The notes below the pieces were generated by a model. The model was not told where the DNA came from and did no database searches. It saw only the letters and a list, made by a program, of their open reading frames with translations. A stretch of 64,000 nucleotides of DNA from Amycolatopsis acidicola (GTDB lineage Bacteria; Actinomycetota; Actinomycetes; Mycobacteriales; Pseudonocardiaceae): assembly GCF_007713735.2 (NCBI RefSeq), contig NZ_VMNW02000003.1, forward strand, positions 124,001-188,000. The letters are read 5' to 3'. Shown piece after piece: positions 42,481 through 50,708 of this stretch (position 1 is its first letter; every line of letters begins with the position of its first letter). Made by a program: the position numbers and the translations under genes.

Positions 42481-44007
42481 CTAAGCCGGGCAGAGGGTGC
42501 CGTTGGTGGGCACCTTCCCGTCCACGAGGAACGCCCGGACGGCCTCGCCGACGCAGGGGGAGCTCATCGCCCCGTGCCCCGCTCCCTGCCACGACACCTC
42601 GACGGCGCTGGACATCTGCCCGACGGCGCGGCTCGTGCCCGTTCCCGGCGTCACCGGGTCCACCGCCGTGCTCGCCACCAGTATCGGCGGCAGCCCGGAC
42701 GCGGCCAGCGACGGCATCGCGTCCATCGGGCCCGGCCAGGGCGCGCACCACGAAAGCCGCTGCGTGGCCAGGCCGCCGAACAACGGGGACTGCCCGCGCA
42801 GCTTGTCGGTCAGCGTGCCGATCTGGTCCGCCGGCATCCGCGTGCTCGTGTCGTTGCACAGTGTGGCCAGCGCCCCGTCGAGCCGGGACGGCGCCAGCGG
42901 CGAGCCGTTCAGCATCGGGGCGACGAACTTCGCCAGCTGTGTCGGGTTCCCGCCGCGGGCGGCCTGGATCGCCTGCGCCAGCTCCGGCCAGCGAGCCTTG
43001 GTCGCGAGCCCGGTGAGCACGGCGTTCAGCGCGACGCCGGGCCCGAACGGCACGTCGTCGGACAGCTGCGGCGGCGCCGCGCGCACCTGGCTGAGCAGCG
43101 CGGTGACCTCGGCCGTCGCGTCGATCCCGGTGGCCTTGCCGAACGCGTCGAGCGCCGTCTGCTGGGCGGACGCGAGATCGCCGAGCACCGTGGCCGGGTC
43201 CGGCGACGGGTCCGGGATGCCGTCCAGCACGAAGCGGCCGACCCGGCTGGAGAACCGGTTGGTGTAAGCGGTCAGGACCGTGGAGGCTTCGCCGCGCGCG
43301 ATCGCGTTCAGCTTCGGCACACCGAGCTGGTCCCGCACCTCGTCGAGATCGCCCGCCGTGCGCCAGGCGTCGATGGCCTGCTGGGTGGAGCCCAGCTCGA
43401 TGGCGCACTGCTGCCCGGCCTTGCGCCCGGCGTCGAGCACGGTGTCGACGTCGGTGGTGGCCGGATCCTGGCTGAACAACTGGCCGCGGACGTCGCTGGG
43501 CACGCAGGCCACCGCGTCGGAATCGCCGGTGCCGCGCCGGTCCATCCCGATCAGGGAGAACCGCTGCAGCACGGAAGCGGGCAGGGTGGCGGCGAGGTGC
43601 GCGGCGTACAGCGTGCCGGGCTCGCCGTCCACGTCGTTGAGCACCACCAGCGGGATCGGGCCGTCGCCCGCCTTCAGCAGCGCGATGTGCGTCTGGGCGC
43701 GGCCGGGCAGATCCGGCGCGTCGAGCACGGAGAGGACGTCGGCGCAGCTGAACTTCAGCGTGCCGGGAACTTCGGGCGGATCGAGCCGGGCGCGGGTCTG
43801 CTGGTCGCAGTCGCTCCACTGCACCGACGAGGACTTCGGTTCGGTCAGCTCCGGCAGCGGCACGGCCTGGTTCGCGCTCGCCTGCGTGGACGCCGCGGGC
43901 TCGTCGTTCTCCACGACCGCGGGCCGCTGCGACGGCCCGGCCGTGCAGCCGGCGAGCAGCGCGGGCACCAGCGCGGCGAGCAGCAACAGAGTAGGCCGGC
44001 GGCGCAA
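42481..44007 (-). CDS. Secreted lipoprotein alpha/beta hydrolase, tripeptidyl-aminopeptidase-like
   Basis: A 508-residue exported hydrolase of the Streptomyces tripeptidyl aminopeptidase (SlpD/E-like) group. The signal is RRRPTLLLLAALVPALLAGC with a lipobox. Domain marks are PLVVLNDVDGEPGTLYAAHL and LIGMDRRGTGDSDAVAC. The usual GxSxG nucleophile elbow reads ARGEAS in LNAIARGEASTVLTAY, so the catalytic Ser is not clear. C-terminal PPILVASTAVDPVTP and GAGHGAM carry the Asp and His. I chose TTG 44007, six bases after AGGGGA; GTG 44019 is an alternative. Confidence 0.82.
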   Translation of the reverse strand: MRRRPTLLLLAALVPALLAGCTAGPSQRPAVVENDEPAASTQASANQAVPLPELTEPKSSSVQWSDCDQQTRARLDPPEVPGTLKFSCADVLSVLDAPDLPGRAQTHIALLKAGDGPIPLVVLNDVDGEPGTLYAAHLAATLPASVLQRFSLIGMDRRGTGDSDAVACVPSDVRGQLFSQDPATTDVDTVLDAGRKAGQQCAIELGSTQQAIDAWRTAGDLDEVRDQLGVPKLNAIARGEASTVLTAYTNRFSSRVGRFVLDGIPDPSPDPATVLGDLASAQQTALDAFGKATGIDATAEVTALLSQVRAAPPQLSDDVPFGPGVALNAVLTGLATKARWPELAQAIQAARGGNPTQLAKFVAPMLNGSPLAPSRLDGALATLCNDTSTRMPADQIGTLTDKLRGQSPLFGGLATQRLSWCAPWPGPMDAMPSLAASGLPPILVASTAVDPVTPGTGTSRAVGQMSSAVEVSWQGAGHGAMSSPCVGEAVRAFLVDGKVPTNGTLCPA

Positions 44008-44080
44008 GACGGTTCCCCTCACTTCGATACGCGTTCGGCCTTGACCTTCGCATGGCCGGAGTGAGCGGCGGGTAAGCGGG

Positions 44081-45151
44081 TCAGGCAGTCCGTACCTCAC
44101 CTTTGAACACCGCGTCGAGGTCGTAGCGGGCGGGTTCGTCCAGCTGGGCGTATCCGCAGGAGGAGGGTTCGCGATCCGGGCGCCAGCGCACGAACTGCGC
44201 GGTGTGCCGGAACCGGCCGGGATGGCCGCCTTCGGTGTGCTCGTAGGCGACTTCGACCACCCGCTCCAGCTTCAACGGCACCCATTCGTGCTCGGTGCTG
44301 CGCCAGCGCGTGATCCCGCCGGGGAGCCGCTGGCCCTCGACGACGGCGTCGCCCAGCCATGGATGCCCCTCCCCGTCCGTGATCAACTCGGCCAGTTCCC
44401 CGGCGAGCTCGCGGCGCCGCGCGACCGGGAAGGAGCCGACCACGCCGACGTGGTGCAGCACGCCAGCGTCGTCGTACAGCCCGAGCAGGAGCGAGCCGAC
44501 GGCCTCGCCGGGCGTGGAGTCCTTGTGCCAGCGCAAACCGGCCACGACGCAGTCGGCGGTGCGGGCGTGCTTGTACTTGGCCATGATCCGTTTGCCCGGC
44601 GTGTACGGCTCGGCCAGCGGTTTGCCGATCACGCCGTCCAGTCCGGCGCCCTCGAACAGGGTGAACCAGTGCCGCGCGGTTTCCGGGTCGGTGGTGGCGG
44701 GGGTGATGTTCAGGCCCGTCAGCTTTTCCAGTGCCGCCCTCCGGGTACCGGTCGGTTCGTCCACAAAGGACTCGTCGCCGAGCTCCAGCAGGTCGAACGC
44801 GACGAACGTGGCCGGGGTCTGCCCGGCGAGCAGGGTGACGCGGCTCTTGGCAGGGTGGATCCGTTCGGTGAGCGCGTCGAAGTCCAGCCTGCCGCCGCGG
44901 GCCACGACCAGTTCGCCGTCGAGCACCACCCGTTCCGGCAGCTTCGCGCCCAGCTCGGCGAGCACCTCCGGGAAGTACCGGTTGAGCGGTTTGCCCGCCC
45001 TCGACTGGAGGGTCAGCTCGTCGCCGTCGCGGAACACCAGACAGCGGAAGCCGTCCCATTTGGGCTCGAACAGCAGGTCACCGCCGTCCGGGATCGTTTT
45101 GACCGCGCGGGCGAGCATCGGCTGGATCGGCGGGTGCAGCATGCGCGCCAT
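44081..45151 (-). CDS. ligC: ATP-dependent DNA ligase, LigC type
   Basis: Seals nicks using ATP; LigC enzymes act in mycobacterial-type DNA repair. The 356 residues match LigC. The adenylated Lys is in FEPKWDGFRCLVF (motif I). Other motifs are SRAGKPLNRYFP, VVLDGELVV (motif III), FVAFDLLEL and GLDGVIGKPLAEPYTPGKR, then KYKHARTADCVVAGLRWH leading to the OB domain. No Ku or primase gene is beside it, so it looks like the stand-alone form. The neighbouring GNAT gene starts about 0.5 kb upstream on the same strand. Confidence 0.93.
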   Translation of the reverse strand: MARMLHPPIQPMLARAVKTIPDGGDLLFEPKWDGFRCLVFRDGDELTLQSRAGKPLNRYFPEVLAELGAKLPERVVLDGELVVARGGRLDFDALTERIHPAKSRVTLLAGQTPATFVAFDLLELGDESFVDEPTGTRRAALEKLTGLNITPATTDPETARHWFTLFEGAGLDGVIGKPLAEPYTPGKRIMAKYKHARTADCVVAGLRWHKDSTPGEAVGSLLLGLYDDAGVLHHVGVVGSFPVARRRELAGELAELITDGEGHPWLGDAVVEGQRLPGGITRWRSTEHEWVPLKLERVVEVAYEHTEGGHPGRFRHTAQFVRWRPDREPSSCGYAQLDEPARYDLDAVFKGEVRTA

Positions 45152-45157
45152 TCTGCC

Positions 45158-45676
45158 TCAGCGGCGCAGCGGAAGCCCGCTTTCGTAGAACTGGATGCCG
45201 GGCTCCTCGTACAGCTCGCCGCGGAGGAAACCGAGCGAGCGGACGAGTCCGATGGAGGCCGTGTTGCCCGCTTCGATGGTGGCGTAGGCGGTGCCCGCCT
45301 CGCCGGTTTCGTAGGCCCAGTCGGTGAGGGCGAGGACGGCTTCGGCGGCGATGCCCCGGCGGCGGTAGCCGGGCAGGACTTCGTAGCTCAGTTCGACGAC
45401 GGCCAGCTCGTCCGGCGCGCTGTGGAAGCCGACCTCGCCGATCAGCGCGCGCTCCGCGCGCAGCACGATGCCGCGGGACAGCCACGGCCTGTTCGCCGGA
45501 TCTTCGCGCAACAGCTTGTAGTTCGTCTTCGCGGGCACTGTCGGCAGCCAGGCGGGCGAAACCGTGACGCCGAGAGTGTCCTCGATCGCGTCGAGATTCT
45601 CCTCGGCGATCCACACCAGCAGTTCCGCGCTCAGCTCCACCAGATCCAGGCGGGGCGAGCGAATCGGCTCCGGCAT
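45158..45676 (-). CDS. GNAT-family N-acetyltransferase
   Basis: A 172-residue GNAT of the RimJ/RimL-like acetyltransferase group. It begins IRSPRLDLVELSAELL. The acetyl-CoA pyrophosphate loop is YEVLPGYRRRGIAAEAV, followed by ATIEAGNTASIGLVRSLGFL. ATG 45676 is preceded by a G-rich segment, AGGGTGGGG. An in-frame extension upstream is Arg/Ser-rich and unlikely. The target amine is unknown. It is six bases from the ligC start and may be co-transcribed. Confidence 0.87.
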   Translation of the reverse strand: MPEPIRSPRLDLVELSAELLVWIAEENLDAIEDTLGVTVSPAWLPTVPAKTNYKLLREDPANRPWLSRGIVLRAERALIGEVGFHSAPDELAVVELSYEVLPGYRRRGIAAEAVLALTDWAYETGEAGTAYATIEAGNTASIGLVRSLGFLRGELYEEPGIQFYESGLPLRR

Positions 45677-45792
45677 GGGCCCCACCCTAGTCGGACGACG
45701 GCTGTTCGGGATCGCTGTCAGCAACCGGCCACCGTCCGCTTTCGCCGGCGATCCCCGGCCATGATCGGAGCCGACACGAGCAAGGAGTGGGG

Positions 45793-46323
45793 ATGCAGCC
45801 GAATCCGCCGCAGCATGGATATCCGCACTACGGCGGGCCTTACTACGGCCGTCCACCGGAACCCGCGCCACCCGGACCGAGGGCGAACCCCGTGGCGGCC
45901 GTGTTCGCCGGGATCCTGGCGCTGGTCACCGCGGGCATGCTCGTGTGGTTCGCGTTGTACAGCCTCGTCCACGGCACCCGGACCGGCCTGGTGCTGCAGA
46001 ACGCGGTCGGCGGCCTCGGCGGCGCCGGGGCGTTGGTGGTCGCGGCCGGATTCACCTTCGCCCGCAGGGTCGCCGGAGCGTGGACACTGTTCGCGCTGTG
46101 TTTGTTCTATGTCGTGGCGATCATCGTGGCCTCGCCGCTGCTGAACGGAACCGCCTTGGGAGATCAGCTGAGTTTCGTCTTCGGGTTCGGCGACAGCGAC
46201 GACGTCGCCATCGGGCTGGCGGTCATCTTCGCCATCCTCACGGCGACCATGGCGGCGATCGCCGCCGGTGTGAAGGCGGCCGCACCGGCTACCCGGCCGC
46301 CCTACGACCCGCGCTTGCGATAG
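45793..46323 (+). CDS. Small membrane protein with Pro/Tyr/Gly-rich N terminus
   Basis: A 176-residue protein of unknown function. The first 35 residues are rich in Pro, Gly and Tyr (PQHGYPHYGGPYYGRPPEPA), as in many actinobacterial membrane proteins. Four hydrophobic segments follow, for example VAAVFAGILALVTAGMLVWF and LTATMAAIAAGVKAAAPA. ATG 45793 lies six bases after AAGGAG. The 3' end overlaps the convergent reductase gene by 22 bp. No functional domain is recognised. Confidence 0.8.
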   Translation: MQPNPPQHGYPHYGGPYYGRPPEPAPPGPRANPVAAVFAGILALVTAGMLVWFALYSLVHGTRTGLVLQNAVGGLGGAGALVVAAGFTFARRVAGAWTLFALCLFYVVAIIVASPLLNGTALGDQLSFVFGFGDSDDVAIGLAVIFAILTATMAAIAAGVKAAAPATRPPYDPRLR

Positions 46324-47051
46324 CGGAACATCGTGAAATCGTCCTCCAGCAACAGGGACGCCAGGTCGAGCCGCTCACCCTGGCTGGCGTTGCGGCCCAT
46401 CGCGATCCGGTTCGCGCCGGCGCCCGCGAGCACCGGCGCGATGGTCAGGCAGAGCTGGTCGACGAGGTCCTCCGCGATCAGCTCGCCGAACAGGTGCGGC
46501 CCGCCCTCGCAGTTGACCCGGCGCAGCCCGCGCCGGTCCAGTTCCGCCAGCGCGATCGGCAGTTCGACCATCTGCTCCCCGGCGATCACGATGTCCGCCC
46601 CGGCGTCCGAGAGCTTCGCGCGGCGCTCCGCCGGCGCGTGCTCGGTGGTGACGATGATCGGCGGGACCTCGGTGTCGGTGAACAGCGGGCAGTCCGGTTC
46701 GATCCGCGCGCTCCCGCTGACCACGGCGATCGGCGGGACGGGGGAGAGGCCGAGCCGCGCGCGGCGGGCCCGGCGCTCCTCGTTCACGCGGGCGCCCCGG
46801 TACTGCTCGGCGCGCGCCGTGCCCGCGCCGACGAGCACGACGTCGGCGAGGTCGCGGCCGAGCAGGAAGATCCGCTTGTCGGCAGGGTGGGACAGGCCCT
46901 CGGACTTGTCCTCCACGGTGGCCGCGCCGTCGGCGGAGGAGACGAAGTTGACCTGCACCCATGGTTTGCCCGGCTGTTCCGGGTAACCGTAGAGCCGTTC
47001 CAGGTCCGCGTCGGAGACCTCGTCGATCGCTTCGGGCCAGAGCATCCGCAT
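46302..47051 (-). CDS. RibD C-terminal/DHFR-like pyrimidine reductase family protein
   Basis: A 249-residue NADPH reductase-like protein. The fold is shown by VQVNFVSSADGAATVEDKSE, DVVLVGAGTARAEQYRGARV, RRVNCEGGPHLFGELIAEDL and QLCLTIAPVLAGAGANRIAM. Such stand-alone proteins are common in actinobacteria and are distinct from riboflavin-pathway RibD, since no deaminase domain is present. ATG 47051 lies about six bases after AGG in the RidA stop region. It follows RidA and HD genes in one operon; the substrate is unknown. Confidence 0.85.
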   Translation of the reverse strand: MRMLWPEAIDEVSDADLERLYGYPEQPGKPWVQVNFVSSADGAATVEDKSEGLSHPADKRIFLLGRDLADVVLVGAGTARAEQYRGARVNEERRARRARLGLSPVPPIAVVSGSARIEPDCPLFTDTEVPPIIVTTEHAPAERRAKLSDAGADIVIAGEQMVELPIALAELDRRGLRRVNCEGGPHLFGELIAEDLVDQLCLTIAPVLAGAGANRIAMGRNASQGERLDLASLLLEDDFTMFRYRKRGS

Positions 47052-47057
47052 GATCAC

Positions 47058-47483
47058 CTATCGTAGGCGGTCCTCGGGATAGGCGGCGGTGGCACGGATT
47101 TCGACGAACAGGCCGGGGCTGGCGAGGCCGCTGACGCCGATCAGCGACCACGTCGGGTACGGCGGCTTGATGAGCGGCCGCTTGGCCTCCAGGAAATCGG
47201 GCAGCGTGCGGTGGATGTCGACGTGATAGCTGGTCACGTCGACGAGCGCGGACAGGTCGAGTCCTTCCAGCCGCAGGATTTCTTCGATACGCCGGATGGC
47301 GATTTCGGTCTGTTCCCCGACGGTTTCCGGAATGGCGCCGTCCGGGCGCCGCCCGATCGTGCCCGCGATGAACAAGAGATCGCCCGCGCGGACGGCGGCG
47401 GAATAGCCGAATCTCGCGAAGGCGTCGGCGCCGACCCCGAACACTTCCGAGTCCGCCGGGATTTCCACGGTGTAGCCGGTCAT
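47058..47483 (-). CDS. RidA/YjgF-family deaminase
   Basis: A 141-residue Rid protein, which hydrolyses reactive enamine or imine intermediates. Patterns include FGYSAAVRAGDLLFIAGTIG, ALVDVTSYHVDIHRTLPDFL, PPYPTWSLIGVSGLASPG and FVEIRATAAYP with the late Glu. The Arg that marks RidA-proper is at the expected place in VEIRATA. It lies 14 bp after the HD gene and directly before the reductase, suggesting one detoxification operon. Confidence 0.88.
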   Translation of the reverse strand: MTGYTVEIPADSEVFGVGADAFARFGYSAAVRAGDLLFIAGTIGRRPDGAIPETVGEQTEIAIRRIEEILRLEGLDLSALVDVTSYHVDIHRTLPDFLEAKRPLIKPPYPTWSLIGVSGLASPGLFVEIRATAAYPEDRLR

Positions 47484-47497
47484 TTCTTCCCTTTCTT

Positions 47498-48136
47498 TCA
47501 GTCGCCCCAGCGGGACGAACGGCAGGCGTGTTCCATCCGGGTCCGGCCATAGGCCTCGCGTTCGCGGAGGAATTCCCCGGGAATCGAGTACCGGGGCGCG
47601 TTCGCCGGATTCTTCGCCGCCTGCGCGACGATCGCGTCGATGAGCGAGCGGATCATTTCCAGCCGCGGATAGGCGGCGTGCACGGCCGCGCCCTGTTCGT
47701 CGGTGACGGCGTCGGTCGTGCCCAGCGGCCCGCCGAAATCGGCGGCGACCCCTTCGCGGACGAGCACGCACAACGTGCCGCGGCGTTCGGCGATGCCGGG
47801 CGAGGTGTGCAGGGCGATCGCCTGCCACACCGCGTCGGCGCCGGCCGCGGGCACACCGCGTGCGATGAGGAATTCGGCGGCGCGGTCGGCTCCTTCCACC
47901 TCGAACCGCTGGCGGTGCGGGCCGTCCGGGGCGACCCCGAGGTCGTGCATCGCGCAGGCGGCGAACAACAGGTCGTCGTCGTAGTCGAGGCCGCGGTGCC
48001 GGGCGACCAGCCGGGCGAACAGGTAGCTGCGGACGCTGTGGTTGAACACCGACGGCGTCTCCACCGGGCGGATCAGGTCTACGACGGCGGCGGCGAGCGG
48101 GGTGCCGGGCAGCGCGGTCAGGCTGTCGGTCGTCAC
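47498..48136 (-). CDS. HD-domain protein, cyanamide-hydratase-like
   Basis: A 212-residue HD metallohydrolase. Metal ligands are visible as NHSVRSYLFARLVARHRGLD (first His), CAMHDLGVAPDG (the HD pair) and ALHTSP (later His). The arrangement resembles the urea hydro-lyase/cyanamide hydratase (Ddi2-like) group, and substrate could be cyanamide or another nitrile-like compound. It heads an operon with RidA and a reductase-like gene and faces a GlxA-type regulator across 71 bp. Confidence 0.85.
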   Translation of the reverse strand: MTTDSLTALPGTPLAAAVVDLIRPVETPSVFNHSVRSYLFARLVARHRGLDYDDDLLFAACAMHDLGVAPDGPHRQRFEVEGADRAAEFLIARGVPAAGADAVWQAIALHTSPGIAERRGTLCVLVREGVAADFGGPLGTTDAVTDEQGAAVHAAYPRLEMIRSLIDAIVAQAAKNPANAPRYSIPGEFLREREAYGRTRMEHACRSSRWGD

Positions 48137-48174
48137 GGCTCAAGCCTCGCTCCGAGGGCGCTGAACTGGCGAGT

Positions 48175-48186
48175 GGCAAAATTGCC
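48175..48186. promoter_or_regulatory. Short dyad in the HD/GlxA divergent promoter
   Basis: GGCAA-AA-TTGCC is an inverted repeat within the 71-bp gap. Another TTGCC half follows at 48203-48207 next to the regulator start. It is a candidate site for the AraC-type regulator, but short. Confidence 0.4.
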
Positions 48187-48207
48187 GCGCTTCGTTAGGA
48201 TATTGCC

Positions 48208-49140
48208 ATGACGGTGCATCGGGTAGCCGTGCTCGCCCTGGACGGGGTCACCCCGCTCGATCTGGCCATCCCGGCGCAGATCTTCAGTGCCCGCCCGGAA
48301 ACCCCGTACGAGATGACGGTGTGCGGGCTCGGTTCGACGGTGGCCACCACGGCGGGTTTCGGCCTGGCCGCGCCCGGCGGTCTCGATGAGGTGCGCGCGG
48401 CCGACACCGTGATCGTGCCCGGGTTCGAGCCGCTCCGGACGCCGCCCGAGGCCGTGCTCGAGGTCCTGGCCGCGGCGCGTGACCGGGGCCGGCGGGTGGT
48501 GTCGATCTGCACGGGCGCGTTCGCGCTGGCCTCGGCGGGCGTGCTGGACGGTCTGCACGCCACCACCCATTGGAAGCACATCGAGGAGCTCGAACGGGAT
48601 TTTCCCGCGGTGGCGGTCGATCGTGACGTGCTCTACGTCGACGAGGGCGAGGTGCTCACGTCGGCCGGAGTGTGTTGCGGGATAGACCTTTGCCTGCACC
48701 TCGTGCGCCGCGACCTCGGTGCCGGGCCCGCCAACGAAATGGCGCGAGGCCTGGTGGCGGCGCCGCATCGCGACGGCGGCCAGGCGCAGTACGTGCCCGC
48801 TCCGGTCGCGGTGGCCGGGGACGCTTCGCTCTCCGCGACGCGCGGCTGGGCGTTGCAGCGTCTCGGCGAGCCGCTCACGCTGCGCGCGCTCGCCCGCCAC
48901 GCGGGCGTTTCGCAGCGCACGTTCATGCGCCGCTTCACCGAGGAGACGGGCACGACGCCGTTGCGGTGGTTGCTCGACGCGCGGCTCGGCCGGGCGCGGG
49001 AACTGCTGGAGACCACGGACCATTCGGTGGACCGGGTGGCGCGCGACTGCGGGCTGGGCACCGCGGCCAACCTGCGGCTGCACTTCCGGCGTGTGCTGGG
49101 CACCACGCCCACCGCCTACCGGCGCGCTTTCACGCGGTGA
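48208..49140 (+). CDS. GlxA-family regulator: DJ-1/PfpI domain plus AraC helix-turn-helix
   Basis: A 310-residue regulator. The N-terminal DJ-1/PfpI-like domain has VLALDGVTPLDLAIPAQIF and the nucleophile-position Cys in VVSICTGAFALASAGVLDG. The C-terminal AraC domain has LTLRALARHAGVSQRTFMRR and VARDCGLGTAANLRLHFRRV. Relatives respond to amides, nitriles or carnitine-like metabolites. Divergent placement suggests it activates the HD-RidA-reductase operon. Confidence 0.92.
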   Translation: MTVHRVAVLALDGVTPLDLAIPAQIFSARPETPYEMTVCGLGSTVATTAGFGLAAPGGLDEVRAADTVIVPGFEPLRTPPEAVLEVLAAARDRGRRVVSICTGAFALASAGVLDGLHATTHWKHIEELERDFPAVAVDRDVLYVDEGEVLTSAGVCCGIDLCLHLVRRDLGAGPANEMARGLVAAPHRDGGQAQYVPAPVAVAGDASLSATRGWALQRLGEPLTLRALARHAGVSQRTFMRRFTEETGTTPLRWLLDARLGRARELLETTDHSVDRVARDCGLGTAANLRLHFRRVLGTTPTAYRRAFTR

Positions 49141-49201
49141 GCTACGTCCCAACCCGAGGTGGAGGCGCGGTTCGCGCGAACGCGCGCACTACCCTCGCCG
49201 T

Positions 49202-50221
49202 ATGCATCTGACCGACCGTCGTCCCGAGATCGGGGCCGACGAGCTGATCACCGCGCTCGTGCCGCCGCCGCGGTTCGACGCCGTCCGGTTCTCCACCTAC
49301 GTGCCGAACCCGGACGAACCCAGCCAGGCCGCGGCGGTCACGGCCTGCTCCGAATTCGCCGGACGTATCGGCGGCGGCGCGCCGAAGAAGCGGTTCAAGC
49401 TCTTCGGCGGCGGCAGCGCCACCCCGTCCGGCCCGATGGGGCTCTACCTGGACGGCGGGTTCGGTGTCGGCAAGACCCACCTGCTCGCGTCCACCTGGCA
49501 CGCGGCGCCCTCGCCCAAGGCGTACGGCACCTTCGTGGAGCTGACCCACCTCGTCGGCGCGCTCGGGTTCACCGAAGCCGTGCGGCGCCTGGCCGAGCAC
49601 AAGATCCTCGCGATCGACGAGTTCGAACTGGACGATCCGGGCGACACGATGCTGGTCACCCGCCTGCTCAAGGAGCTCACCAACGCGGGCGTGTACGTGG
49701 CGGCCACCTCGAACACGTTGCCCGACAAGCTCGGCGAGGGCCGGTTCGCGGCGGAGGACTTCCTGCGCGAGATCCAGTCGCTCTCCCAGCGGTTTTCGGT
49801 CGTGCGCGTGGACGGCCCCGACTACCGGCACCGCGGCCTGCCCGACCCGCCGCCCCCGGTCGACGACGCCACGCTCGAAGCGTCCGCGGAGCAGCACGAG
49901 GGCTCCTCGATCGACGATTTCGACAAGCTGGTCGACCACCTCGCGAGCCTGCACCCGTCGAAGTACGGCCGGCTCGTCGACGGCGTGAGCATGGTGCACC
50001 TGCGTGGCGTGCACGCGGCGCCGGACCAGAACGTCGGGCTGCGGCTGGTCGCTTTCGCGGACCGGCTCTACGACCGCGCGATCCCCGTGCTCTCCTCCGG
50101 GGAACCCCTGTCGAACCTGTTCACCGAGGAGATGATGCAGGGCGGCTACCGGAAGAAGTACCTGCGCGCGGTGAGCCGTCTGACGGCGCTGGCGCGCGAC
50201 GCAAGCACAGCGAAAGCGTGA
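49202..50221 (+). CDS. zapE: AFG1/ZapE-family ATPase
   Basis: A 339-residue AFG1-like ATPase; ZapE acts with FtsZ in E. coli division. Walker A is YLDGGFGVGKTHLLASTWH, Walker B is ILAIDEFELDDPGD, and the sensor is VAATSNTLPDKLGEGRFAAE. C-terminal LYDRAIPVLSSGEPLSNLF is conserved. ATG 49202 has no strong ribosome binding site. Its last 101 bp overlap the convergent PAP2 gene. Confidence 0.93.
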   Translation: MHLTDRRPEIGADELITALVPPPRFDAVRFSTYVPNPDEPSQAAAVTACSEFAGRIGGGAPKKRFKLFGGGSATPSGPMGLYLDGGFGVGKTHLLASTWHAAPSPKAYGTFVELTHLVGALGFTEAVRRLAEHKILAIDEFELDDPGDTMLVTRLLKELTNAGVYVAATSNTLPDKLGEGRFAAEDFLREIQSLSQRFSVVRVDGPDYRHRGLPDPPPPVDDATLEASAEQHEGSSIDDFDKLVDHLASLHPSKYGRLVDGVSMVHLRGVHAAPDQNVGLRLVAFADRLYDRAIPVLSSGEPLSNLFTEEMMQGGYRKKYLRAVSRLTALARDASTAKA

Positions 50222-50708
50222 GCACGGCGGCCACCGCGAAGCACGCGCCGCCCACCACGTCCAGCGGGTAGTGGTAGCCGAGGCCGACCAGCCCGACCCC
50301 GGCGCACGCCGTCACCACCACCGCGACCGCGAGCGTCACCAGGCGCGGGATCCCTTGCCGTGCAAGGAGAACCAGCACGGTCAGCGGGGCGACGAGGCTG
50401 ACGGTGTGCCCGCTGGGGTAGGCGAGGTAGTCGTCGAGGTGGTGCGCGAAGACGGGTTTCAGCACGAAAGTGTTCAGCAGCACCGGAACCGTCGCGCCCA
50501 GTACACAGAGGACGGTGTCACGCCAGCGCCGTTGGAGTCCACAAAGGATCGTCATCAGCGCGACCAGCGGGATGAGGACGTAGGAATCCGTGGGCGCCAC
50601 GAACAGTTCCAGGAGCGCGCCTTGGTGCCGCGGCACCCCGCCGCCGTAGGGCACGAAGGCGAGGCCCACCGTGATCAGCGCGGCGACGGCCGCCAGCCAG
50701 GTTTTCAG
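50121..50708 (-). CDS. PAP2-family membrane phosphatase-like protein with altered motifs
   Basis: A 195-residue membrane protein with about five hydrophobic segments. Motif 2 is intact as YPSGHTVS and motif 3 keeps YHYPLDVVGG (H and D). The Arg of motif 1 (KPVFAHHLDD instead of K-x6-RP) and the Arg of motif 3 (GL where SR is expected) are missing. No in-frame ATG, GTG or TTG precedes the first membrane segment; a CTG at 50708 overlaps the stop of the upstream aminotransferase (CTGA), suggesting a rare coupled CTG start. Catalysis is uncertain. Confidence 0.72.
   Translation of the reverse strand: MKTWLAAVAALITVGLAFVPYGGGVPRHQGALLELFVAPTDSYVLIPLVALMTILCGLQRRWRDTVLCVLGATVPVLLNTFVLKPVFAHHLDDYLAYPSGHTVSLVAPLTVLVLLARQGIPRLVTLAVAVVVTACAGVGLVGLGYHYPLDVVGGACFAVAAVLTLSLCLRRAPAPSDGSPRAGTSSGSRPASSPR

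Noticed and set aside
44204..46144. 646-residue frame opposite ligC and GNAT
   Set aside because: It spans two well-supported genes on the other strand and shows no recognisable domain.
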